The notes under the pieces were generated by a model. The model had not been told where the DNA came from and did no database searches. It saw nothing but the letters and a program-made list of their open reading frames with translations. The position numbers were made by a program, and so were the translations under genes. Positions 38,458 to 46,991 of a stretch of DNA of 64,000 nt are shown in pieces. The stretch comes from Hyunsoonleella pacifica (GTDB taxonomy: Bacteria > Bacteroidota > Bacteroidia > Flavobacteriales > Flavobacteriaceae), in the NCBI RefSeq assembly GCF_004310335.1, contig NZ_SIRS01000001.1, positions 186,001 through 250,000 on the forward strand. The letters are read 5' to 3'. The first letter of the stretch is position 1. Every line of letters begins with the position of its first letter.

Positions 38458-39906
38458 ATGAAAACAACAAAAAAAAATTTACAAAAAACAGTCTTTATCC
38501 TATTAGTTACAGCTCTCAGTTTGGTATCATGTGATGCAAATGAGGAAGAGGTAATGGAACAAACTAATGCAGAAAATAGTTTATTGGAGAGCTCTAGTAG
38601 TCAAATGGCGGAGCAGACAGTCGATATTCGTTTATTTGCAAATAATCGGGTGCCTATATCGGATGCCTTCTTTGGAGTAAACAATAATTGGAGAACTATA
38701 CCAGACGCTGACTATCCCACTTTTGAAGGCAAATTAGAATCAATTAATTATCAAGGTATAAGATTCCCAGGAGGATGGGAATCAGAATTTTATGATTGGA
38801 ATACAGATAGAACTCCAAATTGGCCTAATAACCCGGCTACTCCGGGGGCGTCTATTTCAACTGTATTAAGTACTAAGCCACCTGCACTTAGTATAGTTAT
38901 ACCAACAGTTGACGCTATGAATTTAAAGGAAGGGGTAGACGCTGATAACTGGCTAGAAGTTTTAGAAACTCTAAAAACCAAAGCTACGGATGCTATTAAT
39001 GCTACAGGAGCGAATAACATATTAAGTATAGAAATAGGAAATGAGTGGTGGCTACAAGGAGCTGGAGGAGTAACACGACCTAAGAAGCTTAGTAAATATT
39101 CCAATATAGCTAAAGTTCTAGCAAAACATATACGTACAACTTTTCCAAATGCCAATTTTAAAATTTTAGTAAATGGAGATTTTACGGTGCCAGGCGAGTT
39201 TACTACAATGAAAAATATCTTTGGAGGAGATATTAAATTTGCAGATGGTGTTGCTCTACATCCTTATGCAGGATATAATACTGATACCCATAATATAGCT
39301 GATGTAAGGTCTAATATTATAGCGTGTAGAGATAATTTTGGAAAAAACTTCATCCATTTATCAGAGTGGGCACCATCTAAGGCGTATAACAATAATAAAG
39401 TTTATGCTCAAGGAGCTAATGTGTTAGTGGAATTAACGCATGAGCTTGCCAGATCTGGTGCTAACGCTGCTGCGTTTTGGCCTCCTAAAAACACATCAAT
39501 TCCTGGGCTAGGTTTATTTAATAGTAATTTTGGTGTGACGTATCCAACAGCACAAATTTTTGGGGATATGTCTAAAAATTATACTGGAGATGCATTAGAT
39601 ACGTCTACAAATGGAAACATAAGAGCTGTTGCTTCAAGAGATGGAAATAGAATTACAGTTTATGTGGCAGGTATGGACCAGCCAAATACAACGGTTCGTT
39701 TACTAGTAGTTGGAGCTGATCCTAAAAATAATCCAGTATCATCAGATATTTTCCTTCCAGGAAATACATCTAACACAGCAGCTTCTGTACCAATGACTAT
39801 TACATCAAATGCTTCTACGTATAATGATGATATTAAAGGTTATGTCTTTGATGTGAATTCTCAATCTCAATACACAATTCATCGTTTGGTTTTCGATGTA
39901 AATTAA
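38458..39906 (+). CDS. Putative clan GH-A glycosidase, GNEWW/LSEW family (paralogue B)
   Basis: Lipoprotein (LVSC, lipid Cys at 25) of the unassigned glycosidase family also encoded at 18799 and 40204. Signature strings: GVNNNWRTIPDADYPTFEGK, GIRFPGGWESEFYDW, EIGNEWWLQGAGG with predicted acid/base Glu196, HLSEWAPSKAYNNNK with predicted nucleophile Glu303, and AAFWPPKNTSIPGLGLF. A beta-sandwich follows from about residue 385. It is strikingly close to the next gene (most of the sequence is identical by eye), and both their upstream regions share motifs, so the pair arose by tandem duplication. Here the Trp of LQWAGG is replaced by Gly (LQGAGG), which may alter a sugar subsite. It has its own terminator. 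Confidence 0.7.
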   Translation: MKTTKKNLQKTVFILLVTALSLVSCDANEEEVMEQTNAENSLLESSSSQMAEQTVDIRLFANNRVPISDAFFGVNNNWRTIPDADYPTFEGKLESINYQGIRFPGGWESEFYDWNTDRTPNWPNNPATPGASISTVLSTKPPALSIVIPTVDAMNLKEGVDADNWLEVLETLKTKATDAINATGANNILSIEIGNEWWLQGAGGVTRPKKLSKYSNIAKVLAKHIRTTFPNANFKILVNGDFTVPGEFTTMKNIFGGDIKFADGVALHPYAGYNTDTHNIADVRSNIIACRDNFGKNFIHLSEWAPSKAYNNNKVYAQGANVLVELTHELARSGANAAAFWPPKNTSIPGLGLFNSNFGVTYPTAQIFGDMSKNYTGDALDTSTNGNIRAVASRDGNRITVYVAGMDQPNTTVRLLVVGADPKNNPVSSDIFLPGNTSNTAASVPMTITSNASTYNDDIKGYVFDVNSQSQYTIHRLVFDVN

Positions 39907-39946
39907 TAGTAATCTTAAATATTTTATTAAAATGTTTAAGTGAGAT

Positions 39947-39982
39947 AAAAACCTCAACAATTTGGTAATTGTTGAGGTTTTT
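39947..39982. terminator. Intrinsic terminator after paralogue B
   Basis: A perfect 16-bp stem, aaaaacctcaacaatt (39947-39962) with aattgttgaggttttt (39967-39982), and a TGGT loop. A and T tracts at both ends mean it could work in both directions. Confidence 0.9.
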
Positions 39983-40117
39983 GTAGAAAAATTTATACTG
40001 TTTTTCATTAGTGTTTAATGATATCTAGCTTTTGAATAGACAATACATGAAGCTAGAAATATTTTCATAAGGGTTTGGTTTTTATTTTCAAGTAAAATAC
40101 AAATAATGAAAGTGTTA

Positions 40118-40146
40118 GTGTCTATTTAATAAGAAAAATCATCCAT
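40118..40146 (+). promoter_or_regulatory. Bipartite motif GTGTCTAT / ATCCAT before glycosidase paralogue C
   Basis: GTGTCTAT (40118-40125) and ATCCAT (40141-40146), start-to-start distance 23, with the ATG 63 bases after the second word. TCTTCTTTTATA follows in the place where the region before 38458 has TCTTCTTTG. This is the duplicated regulatory region of paralogue B. Confidence 0.5.
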
Positions 40147-40203
40147 ATTTATAAGTCTTCTTTTATATAGTTTAGTTCGTGAAATCAATTAAACTAATTT
40201 ATT

Positions 40204-41661
40204 ATGAAAGTAACAAAAACCTTATTACAAAAATCTATTTTTATTCTGTTTACTACAGTTTTTAGTCTTGTATCATGTAATACAAATGACGAAGATAGTA
40301 TAGATCAAACCAATGTTGAAAATGCTAGTGAAATAAACTTAACAGCAAGCTCTAGTAGTGAAATGACAGCAACTCAAACTGTTGATATTTGGTTATATAC
40401 TAATAACAGAATAGCTATATCTAACGAATTTTTTGGTGTTAATAACAACTGGAGAACTATAACAAATTCTGATTATTCTACTTTCGAGAATAAATTAGAG
40501 TCAATAAATTATCAAGGTATAAGATTTCCAGGTGGCTGGGAATCAGAATACTATGACTGGAATACCGATACAACACCTAATTGGTCTAATGCGCCAGCAG
40601 TCCCAGGAGCTTCTATTTCAACCGTATTAGGAACTAATCCGCCAAGTTTAAGTATAGTGGTGCCAACTGTAGACGCGATGAATTTATCACAATGGTCAAC
40701 ACAATGGTGGGCTGCTATACAAACGCTTAAAACAAAAGCTGTAGATGCTATTAATGCAGCTGGAGCTAATAATATATTAAGTGTTGAAGTAGGAAATGAA
40801 TGGTGGTTGCAATGGGCAGGAGGCGTATCGCGTTCCAATAAATTAAATAAGTATTCCCATATAGCAAAGCGAGTTGTAAAGCATATTCGTCAAACTTTTC
40901 CAAGCGCCAACTTTAAAATTTTGGTTAATGGAGATTTTACAGAGCCAAGTGAGTTTACTACTATGAATACTATATTTGGAAATGACCTTAGTTTTGCTGA
41001 TGGTGTTGCATTACATCCTTACGCTGGATATAATAGTACAACTCATAACATAGCTAACGTGCAATCTGATATTATAGCGTGTAGAGATAATTTTGGGAAA
41101 AATTATGTCCATTTATCTGAGTGGGCACCGTCAAAAGCGTACAACAATAATAAAGTATATGCTCAAGGCGCTAATGTATTAGTGGAATTAACACATGAAT
41201 TGGCGAGATCAGGTGCTGATGCTGCTGCGTTTTGGCCTCCAAAAAACACTTCAATTCCTGGTCTTGGATTATTTAGTAGTAATTATAATGTAACATACCC
41301 AACTGCACAGATTTTTGGGGATATGTCTCAAAACTATACTGGAGATGCTTTGGCAACCACTACCAATGGTGCTATAAAGGCAGTGGCATCTAGAAATGGA
41401 AATAGAATTACTGTGTATGTAGCGGGGATGGATGAACCAAATACTACAGTGCGTTTACGTGTAGTTGGTGCTAGTCCACAAACAAGCCCTGTATCATCTC
41501 ATATTTTTCTACCAGGAAATACTTCTAATACGGCTGCGGCAACACCAATGACTTTAACTACAAATCCATCTACTTATAATAATAGTTTTACCGGGTATGA
41601 GTTTAATGTTAATGCACAATCCCAATATTCAATTCATCGCTTAATTTTTGATGTGAATTAG
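40204..41661 (+). CDS. Putative clan GH-A glycosidase, GNEWW/LSEW family (paralogue C)
   Basis: Lipoprotein (LVSC, lipid Cys at 25) and close sister of the gene at 38458. Shared features: GVNNNWRTI, GIRFPGGWESEYYDW, EVGNEWWLQWAGG with predicted acid/base Glu199, HLSEWAPSKAYNNNK with predicted nucleophile Glu306, and AAFWPPKNTSIPGLGLF. It has a Ser-rich linker (LTASSSSEM) after the acidic lipoprotein head, as expected for surface export. Around residues 155-165 it has SQWSTQWWAAIQ where B has KEGVDADNWLEV, a local difference that may change substrate binding. Single-gene unit with its own upstream motif and downstream hairpin. Function inferred only from the barrel-type motifs. Confidence 0.7.
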   Translation: MKVTKTLLQKSIFILFTTVFSLVSCNTNDEDSIDQTNVENASEINLTASSSSEMTATQTVDIWLYTNNRIAISNEFFGVNNNWRTITNSDYSTFENKLESINYQGIRFPGGWESEYYDWNTDTTPNWSNAPAVPGASISTVLGTNPPSLSIVVPTVDAMNLSQWSTQWWAAIQTLKTKAVDAINAAGANNILSVEVGNEWWLQWAGGVSRSNKLNKYSHIAKRVVKHIRQTFPSANFKILVNGDFTEPSEFTTMNTIFGNDLSFADGVALHPYAGYNSTTHNIANVQSDIIACRDNFGKNYVHLSEWAPSKAYNNNKVYAQGANVLVELTHELARSGADAAAFWPPKNTSIPGLGLFSSNYNVTYPTAQIFGDMSQNYTGDALATTTNGAIKAVASRNGNRITVYVAGMDEPNTTVRLRVVGASPQTSPVSSHIFLPGNTSNTAAATPMTLTTNPSTYNNSFTGYEFNVNAQSQYSIHRLIFDVN

Positions 41662-41692
41662 TGCAGGCTAATATTGTAAATTTCAGAATTAA

Positions 41693-41723
41693 GAATACCT
41701 CAATGCTTTGTATTGGGGTATTC
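41693..41723. terminator. Terminator-like hairpin after paralogue C
   Basis: gaatacctcaat (41693-41704) pairs with attggggtattc (41712-41723) over 12 bp with one G-U pair and a 7-base loop. The sequence after it is AATTAATG, not a T-run, so termination would be weak. Confidence 0.6.
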
Positions 41724-42012
41724 AATTAATGCGATAGTACTAAGAATTTAATGGCGCATCTATTGCAAGTTGTATTTCTATAATAGTCATATTGTGTAAA
41801 GTAAAAGCAGATGTCGCAGCCATGAAAGATTCTATAGGTTTTGCTAGTACTATGAGTAGGTAGCTATAAACCAAAAATGATGAGCTAAGCTAAATATTTT
41901 ATTTCAACATGGATTTAAGTGTTTTTGTACATGTTTACAGTAATTTGCTTCATATATTTCCTTTAGGGTTCTTATAAATTTACAATCCTATACTAACTAA
42001 TTAGACATTATT
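41724..42012. promoter_or_regulatory. Intergenic region before the propeller gene, with a loose copy of the PUL motif
   Basis: TTGTACAT (41925-41932) and CTTCAT (41948-41953) are 23 bases apart start to start, and the second lies 65 bases before the ATG at 42013. This is the geometry seen before 38458, 40204 and 46992, but with 2 mismatches in each word. Nothing else in the stretch could be assigned. Confidence 0.3.
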
Positions 42013-45000
42013 ATGAAAAAGAACCGTTTATTAGGGCTGATATTCGTCAGTCTTACTATCATACTAATCATATTTTTTAAATACGGATTTTTTAAAAATG
42101 AAGTAGAAATATTAGACTATGATTACGATTCTGATAATGAGCACTATGAGGAAGAAACTCCAGAAGAAATAGCCTATGAAATGGCTATGGATGAATTGGC
42201 GCTACCTAAGCCTTTTAATTTTCAAAATTTAGAAGGAGATGATCTAAATACATACAATACTTGGTTTTTAAATGCCGAAAAAACAGGCTTTAAGTTTAGT
42301 TCTCCAAAAGATTTTGAAACCTATTTTCAGAGCGCTAAACAAAATATGTCTATGCCTCCTTCTGAAAAATACTTCTATGCTTATAGCACACTTTCAGGAA
42401 CATGGGATCAAAAATATTTGCATATGACATCCACTACCGCTCCAGGCTATAATGAGGGTGGGTTCAGAACAGATGGTTCGCTTTACGACCCTGTAAATGA
42501 AGACCTGTATATTGTATCTTTCGCAGGACATATCTATAAAATTGATGAAAGTGCTCCTGTAAAATGGTCGCTTAGAAATCATACTAAAAGTTTTGAGGGA
42601 GATAAGTTTAATGGAGTGAATTTACCTAACGGCTCTTTTAGATTGTTGAATCAAAAAAGTAATGGTAGCATGGAGTTTTCTGATGATGAAGGTAGAACAT
42701 GGATGGATGCTAATGGTGCTTTTTTTGAGGGTAGTGCAAACTATACTACGTTGGTTACAAAAAATAATAGTAGTAAACGTATAGTTGCACATGGAGCTCG
42801 TAGAAATGCAAGTGATGGAAATGCTTGGTATGACTATGTTTATATTTCTACAGATTATGGATTAAATTACTCAACATCAGCATTAAACTTCAAGAGTAAC
42901 ACATTTGATGTTGAAATTTTAAAGCCACATGGTAGTAGAGATGTGTACCTTTTTGCAAGACGTGATAGTGATTCTAAGTTATATGTTTATAAAATGGGAG
43001 AAAATGATGCAGATTTTTCCTTAATTCATGAGCCAACAACAGCTGTTGGATCTCTGGCCTCTGTAAATGGTACAACCGTATCAGGAACTACACACTTTTA
43101 TATAAGTTATGGTAACACTACTATCCTTTATTCAGGGGATGAAGGTGCAACATGGATGCAAACTGTTAACACAAGTGATACAGGCAGAAATATCATAGAA
43201 GTTCATCCTACGCAACCAAATATTGTATTTAAAGGGTTTGTAGAATTGTGGATGTCTGTAGACTATGGTGTTACTTGGACAAGAAATCAACATGTTTTAA
43301 GTAATGATGATATTTATGTTTGGGATTTACAACATTTTAAAACTTTTGATAATGAAGATGGAGGATTTTTTACAATATCGGGCTATGATTTTGGAACGTA
43401 TTATTCTACAACTCCAGAAGATTGGAATTCTTGGGTAAGTGTTAGTAGAGGTAATCCAACCACAATGTGCTATGATGCTGAAACTAGCGAAAAGTATAAT
43501 TTGGTTTACACTGGAAATCAGGATAGAGGGTCGCAAAGTTTTTCTGGCGATAATGACTATGATAAAACCATACCTATACCAACAGCTAGAGAGGCTAATA
43601 CAGATGTTTTAAGGGTAACAGTAGCTAACGGAGGTGAATCCGCTTGGTACTGGTATTATTTTGGAACAATAGGAAGAAGTGACGTTACAGATGGTGGTAA
43701 TTTTAGAACAGTTACTAGAACAGATTTTTATGGGAATTGGTCGGCCACTAGTTTAGTGCCATCTCCTGTTGATAGCGAAGATGCTGTTTATATTCCTTGG
43801 GGGAATGCACTACAAAAAATTAGCTATAATGGTTCTGCTGTGGTTAGAGAAATTCATCCTTTTGAGTTCAGTGGGCCTATTTCTAGTTTTGGTTATTCTA
43901 AGATAAATAAAAATCGATGGTATGTGAGTTTAAAGTCTGGTCAATTTATGTATTCTACAGATGGTGGTAACTCATTTGCCAATTCTAGTGTTTCAGATGG
44001 TTCTTGGCCTCAACAAGATGATTCGCATAGAAAGCGAAGACAGGTTATAGCTACTAGCCCAATAGATGAAGCTACAGTATATTATGCAGGTAAAGGCAAT
44101 GAGTTTTTGATATCTATAGATGGCGGACAAACATTTACGAGTCATAATAATGGATTAACTGTAGATCGTATTACAGAGCTAGATGCATCTCCAAACGGTC
44201 AGTATGTTTTTGCTTCTTGCGAATTTGATGGTGCATGGGTATATTCAGTGCAACAAGACCAATGGTTTAAAATGGATGGTTTAGATGTGCCTGATGCAGT
44301 TGGATATACTGATGTACAATTTATAGAATCTGAAAATGCGGTTAGGTTTGCTACTTATGGAAGTGGGGTTATAGATTTTATTTTGGATCAAGACTTCTCA
44401 GAAATTTTTGTAGCAGCAGATAACTTTACTATTGAAACTATTGATGAAACTTGTCAGGGAAAAAACGGACAAATTCAAATAAGTACTCAATTTAGACATA
44501 ATTATAATGTGACTATAGCGGGAGTGGAATATACCTTTAATGAAGTGCTAAACCTTCCAAATTTAGATCCAGGTGCTTATGATATTTGTATAGGAATAAC
44601 CGATACATCTTATCAGTACTGTGTAAACCTTACGGTAGAAGCGTCTGATTTATTAACTGGGAAGTTAGTGTCTGGAAAACAAGGTGTAGTAGCTGTTGAA
44701 ATTGAAACAGGTACAGCACCGTATAGAATATTTGTAAATGATAAACAAGTTCTAGAAACACATAATAGATCTTTTAATATTAATGTAAGTAAAGGAGATA
44801 TTATTAGTGTTGAAGCCAAGGCGACATGCGAAGGTAAATTAACAAAGGTTATGGATGGAGGTATTGTGTTAGAAGCCTTTCCTAATCCAGTAATAGATAA
44901 ATTTGAGTTGCGTATTCCTGAAATTTCAAAAACAAATGTGAATTTAGAGCTATACTCCATTACCTCAGGTTTAATAGCTAAAAAGCAATATCCACTAGTT

Positions 45001-45105
45001 GGAGGTAAGGTAAATATAGATATGCAAGCGTATCCTTCTGGTATTTATTTTATCAGATTAGTAGATTCTGAAAAGCCTCAAACCTTAAAAATTGTTAAGC
45101 AGTAA
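42013..45105 (+). CDS. Secreted BNR/sortilin-type beta-propeller protein with T9SS sorting domain
   Basis: Large protein (1030 residues) likely exported by the type IX secretion system. The N-terminus has a long hydrophobic segment (about 6-24) after a short basic stretch, then a very acidic region (about 35-62). The body carries repeated Asp-box/BNR motifs characteristic of beta-propellers: SDDEGRTWMD, SGDEGATWMQ, SVDYGVTWTR, STDGGNSFAN and SIDGGQTFTS. The last 75 residues, starting EAFPNPVIDKFEL and ending QTLKIVKQ, form a type A sorting domain. Sialidase-like or xyloglucanase-like propellers and VPS10 domains share such motifs; I see no catalytic set to choose between them. It starts a three-gene unit with an FN3-like lipoprotein and a GH16, so a glycan-binding or hydrolytic role fits. 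Confidence 0.78.
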   Translation: MKKNRLLGLIFVSLTIILIIFFKYGFFKNEVEILDYDYDSDNEHYEEETPEEIAYEMAMDELALPKPFNFQNLEGDDLNTYNTWFLNAEKTGFKFSSPKDFETYFQSAKQNMSMPPSEKYFYAYSTLSGTWDQKYLHMTSTTAPGYNEGGFRTDGSLYDPVNEDLYIVSFAGHIYKIDESAPVKWSLRNHTKSFEGDKFNGVNLPNGSFRLLNQKSNGSMEFSDDEGRTWMDANGAFFEGSANYTTLVTKNNSSKRIVAHGARRNASDGNAWYDYVYISTDYGLNYSTSALNFKSNTFDVEILKPHGSRDVYLFARRDSDSKLYVYKMGENDADFSLIHEPTTAVGSLASVNGTTVSGTTHFYISYGNTTILYSGDEGATWMQTVNTSDTGRNIIEVHPTQPNIVFKGFVELWMSVDYGVTWTRNQHVLSNDDIYVWDLQHFKTFDNEDGGFFTISGYDFGTYYSTTPEDWNSWVSVSRGNPTTMCYDAETSEKYNLVYTGNQDRGSQSFSGDNDYDKTIPIPTAREANTDVLRVTVANGGESAWYWYYFGTIGRSDVTDGGNFRTVTRTDFYGNWSATSLVPSPVDSEDAVYIPWGNALQKISYNGSAVVREIHPFEFSGPISSFGYSKINKNRWYVSLKSGQFMYSTDGGNSFANSSVSDGSWPQQDDSHRKRRQVIATSPIDEATVYYAGKGNEFLISIDGGQTFTSHNNGLTVDRITELDASPNGQYVFASCEFDGAWVYSVQQDQWFKMDGLDVPDAVGYTDVQFIESENAVRFATYGSGVIDFILDQDFSEIFVAADNFTIETIDETCQGKNGQIQISTQFRHNYNVTIAGVEYTFNEVLNLPNLDPGAYDICIGITDTSYQYCVNLTVEASDLLTGKLVSGKQGVVAVEIETGTAPYRIFVNDKQVLETHNRSFNINVSKGDIISVEAKATCEGKLTKVMDGGIVLEAFPNPVIDKFELRIPEISKTNVNLELYSITSGLIAKKQYPLVGGKVNIDMQAYPSGIYFIRLVDSEKPQTLKIVKQ

Positions 45106-45115
45106 AAAGAAAATT

Positions 45116-45820
45116 ATGAAAAATTTTATATACAAATTAGCACTAATAACATTTATAGTTACCTCCTGTTCATCGGGAGGAGATGATTCAGATGGAGGAA
45201 ATCAAACATCAGATTCTAAACCTACAGCACCAGCGTTAGTTTTTCCGGCTCAAAATCAGTTGTGTACTACAAATACATTAAATTTTGAATGGCAAGCCTC
45301 TATTAATGAAGATGGTAGCTCTGTTATATACATTTTAGAAATTGCAAAGGATAATCAGTTTACAAATAAAGTAGTAGATGAGGTACTTACAGATTTGTCT
45401 AAAATTATAACTTTAGAAAAGGGTTTAGCTTATTATTGGCGTGTTAAAGCAAGAAGTACTAGAAGTGTTGAGAGTGATTACTCTCCAACATCGCAGTTTT
45501 ATACAGAAGAAGTGCCAAATAGTAATCATTTACCCTTTGCTCCAAGTTTAGTAGCCCCTTTCTTAGGTCAAATATTAGAAAATGGTACATCTATAACTAT
45601 TCTTGAATGGACAGGAGCAGATGTAGATAACGATCCAATAACTTTTGATGTATATTTTGGAAATGACAAAGATGCATTAAGTTTAGTATCTGAAAATACT
45701 CAGAATAATACGTTTGATGTTAATTTGGATACTGCTGATACAACATATTATTGGAAAGTAGTGGTTATTGACGATAAAGGAGCTTCGGTTACAGGTCCAG
45801 TATGGTATTTCAAACTCTAA
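45116..45820 (+). CDS. Small lipoprotein with two fibronectin-III-like domains
   Basis: Surface lipoprotein of 234 residues. I use the ATG at 45116 because it gives MKNFIYKLALITFIVTSC with lipid Cys at 18; an upstream in-frame ATG at 45092 overlaps the end of the preceding gene and would put extra charged residues before the signal. After an acidic, Gly-rich head (SSGGDDSDGG) there are two FN3-like repeats. Each ends in a YYWRV or YYWKV strand (about residues 110 and 217), as in domains that space or bind glycans. It lies 10 bases after the propeller gene and 23 bases before the GH16 gene. Probably a glycan-binding accessory protein; no enzyme motif is seen. Confidence 0.7.
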   Translation: MKNFIYKLALITFIVTSCSSGGDDSDGGNQTSDSKPTAPALVFPAQNQLCTTNTLNFEWQASINEDGSSVIYILEIAKDNQFTNKVVDEVLTDLSKIITLEKGLAYYWRVKARSTRSVESDYSPTSQFYTEEVPNSNHLPFAPSLVAPFLGQILENGTSITILEWTGADVDNDPITFDVYFGNDKDALSLVSENTQNNTFDVNLDTADTTYYWKVVVIDDKGASVTGPVWYFKL

Positions 45821-45843
45821 TAATTTAAGGCATAATTTTTACC

Positions 45844-46719
45844 ATGAAAACTAATAACATTATTAGAAAACTGTGTTTGAGCTTTCTGTGTTTCTCCATG
45901 CTTTTTTATAGTGCTTGTTCAGAAGGCGATAAAACTTCCCCAGATGATGAGCAGTTTAATGATGACGATGATGAAACTACTATAAAGGTAAATCCTCTTT
46001 TAAATTCTATAAATACTAGTGGATGGACATTAATGTTTGAAGATAACTTCGATAAATTTGAGCCAACAAAATGGACTAAGAATAACTCAGCAAGAAGTAG
46101 AAATCCAAGACCAGGCATAGGTGTAAACCAATGGTTTTGGAAACCAGAAAATGTAAGTTATAAAGGTGGTAATTTGGTGCTTAAAAGTGAGAAAGTAGGT
46201 AGTGATGCAATGAATTGCGGAGGTGTTTATACTAATAATTTATTTGAATTTAAATATGGTTATATCGAAGCTAAAATAGATATTGCAGAAACTATGTTTG
46301 GTACACATACAGCACTTTGGTTACAAGGAGATAATATGGGGAATATTGATGGAACTGGTAATGATGGTGCAGAAATAGATGTTTTTGAATCTGCTTGGAC
46401 TGGAGATTTCACTAAGAGTGTAGTTCATATTGATGGGTATGGTGCTTCTCATAAAGCTAATACCAGACGATATGAAACACCAGGGATACATTCTGGTTTT
46501 CATACTTATGGGTTGTTGTGGAATGAAGATATGCTTGAAGTTTATTATGATGGCGAGTTTAAAACTCGATATCAAGGGATATGGGTGCCTCAAGTTGAAG
46601 AATTTTTGTGGTTATCAACAGGAGCGAGCTTTGGGGGAACCGCTAATTTTACTTCAAGAAATATTGGAGATTTTACAGAAGCTAAAGTAGATTATATTAG
46701 AGTTTGGCGTATGAAATAA
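45844..46719 (+). CDS. GH16-family endo-glycosidase, lipoprotein
   Basis: Endo-acting retaining enzyme of family GH16 (jelly-roll fold), likely on the cell surface where it makes the first cuts. The signal ends SMLFYSAC, with an acidic head (DDEQFNDDDDE). The catalytic motif ExDxxE is seen in AEIDVFESAW with Glu177 (nucleophile), Asp179 and Glu182 (acid/base), the beta-bulge type found in laminarinases, agarases, porphyranases, carrageenases and related galactanases. Other family strings: LMFEDNFDKFEPTKWT, YGYIEAKIDIAETMFGTHTALWLQG, FHTYGLLWNEDMLEVYYDG and VDYIRVWRMK at the end. The 291 residues are just the catalytic domain. Substrate within GH16 is not resolved, but sulfatases in the locus point to a sulfated glycan. 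Confidence 0.9.
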   Translation: MKTNNIIRKLCLSFLCFSMLFYSACSEGDKTSPDDEQFNDDDDETTIKVNPLLNSINTSGWTLMFEDNFDKFEPTKWTKNNSARSRNPRPGIGVNQWFWKPENVSYKGGNLVLKSEKVGSDAMNCGGVYTNNLFEFKYGYIEAKIDIAETMFGTHTALWLQGDNMGNIDGTGNDGAEIDVFESAWTGDFTKSVVHIDGYGASHKANTRRYETPGIHSGFHTYGLLWNEDMLEVYYDGEFKTRYQGIWVPQVEEFLWLSTGASFGGTANFTSRNIGDFTEAKVDYIRVWRMK

Positions 46720-46761
46720 ATAGTTGTTTTTATGAAACAATTTTGAGATCATTATTTATAA

Positions 46762-46794
46762 AAAAAGCTATCTAGTTGTTTTAGATAGCTTTTT
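46762..46794 (+). terminator. Intrinsic terminator after the GH16 gene
   Basis: aaaaagctatct (46762-46773) pairs perfectly with agatagcttttt (46783-46794) with a 9-base loop; the 3' arm supplies the T tract. Confidence 0.88.
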
Positions 46795-46900
46795 ACATAT
46801 TTAAGAATGTATTTTTTAAAAGTATATGCTATATAGTATTGTTATATAAGGTGTTATGCTGGTGTGGGATTAATCGTCTTTTTGTTTTAAAAGAGTAATA

Positions 46901-46929
46901 TTGTCTAGGTTTTCATAATTATTATCCAT
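46901..46929 (+). promoter_or_regulatory. Bipartite motif TTGTCTA / ATCCAT before the T9SS protein gene
   Basis: TTGTCTA (46901-46907) and ATCCAT (46924-46929), start-to-start distance 23, with 68 bases from ATCCAT to the ATG at 46992. TGAGTTTG (46941-46948) is a possible weak -7 element. The arrangement equals that before 38458. Confidence 0.5.
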
Positions 46930-46991
46930 TTAAACACCATTGAGTTTGTCTAATTTTAGAAGATAATTAACAAGCTAAATATAATAACATT

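Noticed and set aside
41750-41880. Short open frames on both strands between 41750 and 41880 that look mildly protein-like (about 40-49 codons)
   Set aside because: No convincing start, family pattern or neighbour support. Could be a gene remnant, but not strong enough to list.
45092-45115. Earlier start codon at 45092 for the FN3-like lipoprotein
   Set aside because: It overlaps the previous gene and would add charged residues in front of a perfect lipoprotein signal; the ATG at 45116 is better.
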